The notes beneath the pieces are model-generated. The model was not told where the DNA came from, searched no databases, and saw nothing but the letters and a program-made list of their open reading frames with translations. A stretch of DNA of 64,000 bases from CAVPCZ01 sp963779225 (lineage in GTDB: Bacteria; Bacteroidota; Ignavibacteria; UBA10030; UBA6906): contig CAVZWW010000003.1 of NCBI GenBank assembly GCA_963779225.1, forward strand, positions 1,240,001 through 1,304,000, given 5' to 3'. Both the position numbers and the translations under genes were made by a program. Shown here one piece after another: positions 62,783-64,000 of the stretch. Numbering within the stretch: the stretch's first letter is position 1; each line of letters begins with the position of its first letter.

Positions 62783-63469
62783 ATGAAGAGCCTCTTTGTG
62801 TCGTTGCTTGTTGTCGCGTTGATGCCGTCCGCACTGGCACAACAAGACGACATTTTGAATCGGAAGCCGGGGAAGTTCGGCATCTCGGTAAAAGGGGGGC
62901 CGGCTTTCCCGGTGGGTGAGTTTGGAGATATGTTCAAGGTAGGGTTCACCGGATTCGTGGACGCGCCGTATAATTTGAGCCGGGATTTCCAGGTCTTCCT
63001 GGGTTTTGGGTACTCGGCCTTCAACGTGGACAATGGGAAGCTGGGCGTCAAGCTTGCAGAGCAGGGAAAGAAAGGCACGGCGAACCTCGACGCACCTTAC
63101 CGCGTCGTCCCTGTCGTTCTGGGCATCAACTACTCGTACCAGTACCAGAGTTTCGTGAGTTACCTGACCATCTCCCTCGGCATGTATTTTCAGACCCTGG
63201 AAAAATCCGGAACGGTGACCATCGACGGTGTGGCAACTGCCATCGCGCCTTCGACGGAGTCCTGGTCCCAGGGTGCCTATTCCGTCGGCATCGGAGGGCT
63301 TGTCCCGATCGGAAACGATGGGTGGGCCGTTGACATCAATGTGAAGTTCAATTCTGTCGTGGACTATGACAAACATGTCCTGGTCATAACGGGAGGGGGG
63401 AATGACATCAGCACGAGGGCGATTCGTTTCATCAGCACGTTGGCAGGACTCAGTTATACATTCCACTAA
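62783..63469 (+). CDS. Outer-membrane beta-barrel protein (first of a tandem pair)
   Basis: 228 residues from the ATG at 62783. Signal peptide (ending SALAQQ). Segments FPVGEFGDMFKVGFTGFVDA, GKKGTANLDAPYRVVPVVLG and LTISLGMYFQTL are recognisably similar to the next gene's protein, so the two arose by tandem duplication. The end is LAGLSYTFH. Function unknown. Confidence 0.82.
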   Translation: MKSLFVSLLVVALMPSALAQQDDILNRKPGKFGISVKGGPAFPVGEFGDMFKVGFTGFVDAPYNLSRDFQVFLGFGYSAFNVDNGKLGVKLAEQGKKGTANLDAPYRVVPVVLGINYSYQYQSFVSYLTISLGMYFQTLEKSGTVTIDGVATAIAPSTESWSQGAYSVGIGGLVPIGNDGWAVDINVKFNSVVDYDKHVLVITGGGNDISTRAIRFISTLAGLSYTFH

Positions 63470-63503
63470 TCATCCCGGCGCTCATCATTCAAAGGAGTCT
63501 TTT

Positions 63504-64000
63504 ATGCGCTGCGCATCGAAGCAGATCGTTCTCCTTCTCGGGCTTGTCCTGTTCGGCACCGGGTTCTCGTTAGCTCAAAACGGATATGGAACCACGTTCG
63601 CAGCCGACATCGCCTTCCCGACGGCGTCGTTCGGTGAATCTTTCAAGACCGGCTTCGGGGGGCACGTCGATTTCTATATGGAAAGCTCAAGCAACCTCCG
63701 TTTTTCGTTGCTGGGCGGGTTCACGACATGGAACGTCGATGAGGAACAGGTGAACCAGCGCTATGCGGCGAACGGCGGCAAGGGGACGTTGCAGCTCACC
63801 GGAAGGATGAATGCATTTCCCATTCTCCTGGGGGCGAAGCTTCTCTCACCTCCCGGTAACATGAGGTTCTACGGACTTCTGGAGGTGGGGGTGTACTTCT
63901 ACAGCGGCAAGGTGGAGGGCCAGAAGTTGGAAAACGGGGTGGTGACTCAGAATATTTACGAATCGCTCGCGAAGACCGTTGCGGGAGGGAACCTCGGAGT
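63504..64000 (+). CDS. Outer-membrane beta-barrel protein (second of a tandem pair), cut by window edge
   Basis: The frame starts with ATG at 63504 after AAAGGAGTCTTTT and is open to the window end (165 complete codons). Signal peptide (MRCASKQIVLLLGLVLFG to SLAQ). FPTASFGESFKTGFGGHVDF, GGKGTLQLTGRMNAFPILLG and YGLLEVGVYFYSG align by eye with segments of the protein encoded just upstream. Confidence 0.8.
   Translation, partial: MRCASKQIVLLLGLVLFGTGFSLAQNGYGTTFAADIAFPTASFGESFKTGFGGHVDFYMESSSNLRFSLLGGFTTWNVDEEQVNQRYAANGGKGTLQLTGRMNAFPILLGAKLLSPPGNMRFYGLLEVGVYFYSGKVEGQKLENGVVTQNIYESLAKTVAGGNLG

Noticed and set aside
1..64000. tRNA, CRISPR, prophage or insertion sequence
   Set aside because: None seen on either strand; only short palindromes and hairpins were found.

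Overview
The window looks like a chromosomal segment from a member of the Bacteroidota/Chlorobi (FCB) assemblage, most likely an Ignavibacteria-like or deep-branching Bacteroidota bacterium of moderately high GC. The evidence is a secreted FG-GAP protein with a type IX secretion C-terminal sorting domain, an FCB-type TonB-dependent receptor, many small outer-membrane beta-barrels and DUF4136 lipoproteins, and promoters of the Bacteroidota type (TTG, 20 nt, TAnnTT). No tRNA, rRNA, CRISPR array, phage or intact insertion sequence was seen.

Layout. 1-2110: a translationally coupled operon (unknown protein cut by the left edge, TPR protein, outer-membrane barrel). 2337-4820: an unrecognised soluble protein and a membrane anti-sigma-like protein with a zinc finger and FG-GAP-like repeats. 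4821-6059: 1.2 kb nearly empty of genes, with a small cluster of DnaA-box-like sequences. 6060-11030: LigB-type dioxygenase, UroD-like protein, then a coupled type III polyketide synthase / methyltransferase / FAD oxidoreductase operon. 11198-15478: hybrid propeller histidine kinase, NarL-type regulator and receiver-only protein. 15515-19850: YceI protein, Crp/Fnr-like regulator with a damaged C-terminus, small Cys-rich exported protein and TonB-dependent receptor. 19938-28225: P-type ATPase, membrane phosphoesterase, exported rubrerythrin, DUF2231 protein, OmpR/HK pair and VIT-family transporter. 28449-35801: a candidate small RNA, the type IX cargo protein, a CPA2 antiporter, a YdeI-like protein and two outer-membrane proteins. 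35991-38836 (minus): TldE/TldD pair, TldD with a Tat signal. 39567-47798: asparagine/aspartate/C4-dicarboxylate operon. 47991-64000: cell-envelope and stress genes (barrels, lipoproteins, USP, BamA-like, FadL-like, AI-2E transporter, PPK2).

How genes work together. The clearest pathway is the 39567-46633 cluster: a DcaP-like porin, an exported asparaginase and an aspartase with its own signal peptide would turn asparagine into aspartate, fumarate and ammonia in the periplasm, while AspT-family and Dcu-family carriers move aspartate or dicarboxylates across the inner membrane. The second is the type III PKS operon, which resembles phenolic-lipid operons (PKS, methyltransferase, flavin hydroxylase). 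A third theme is envelope stress and metal/redox handling: rubrerythrin, DUF2231 and a two-component system, the VIT transporter, P-type ATPase and CAX exchanger.

Limits. All family calls are from reading motifs; no alignments or searches were run. Hand-counted site positions may be off by one base.
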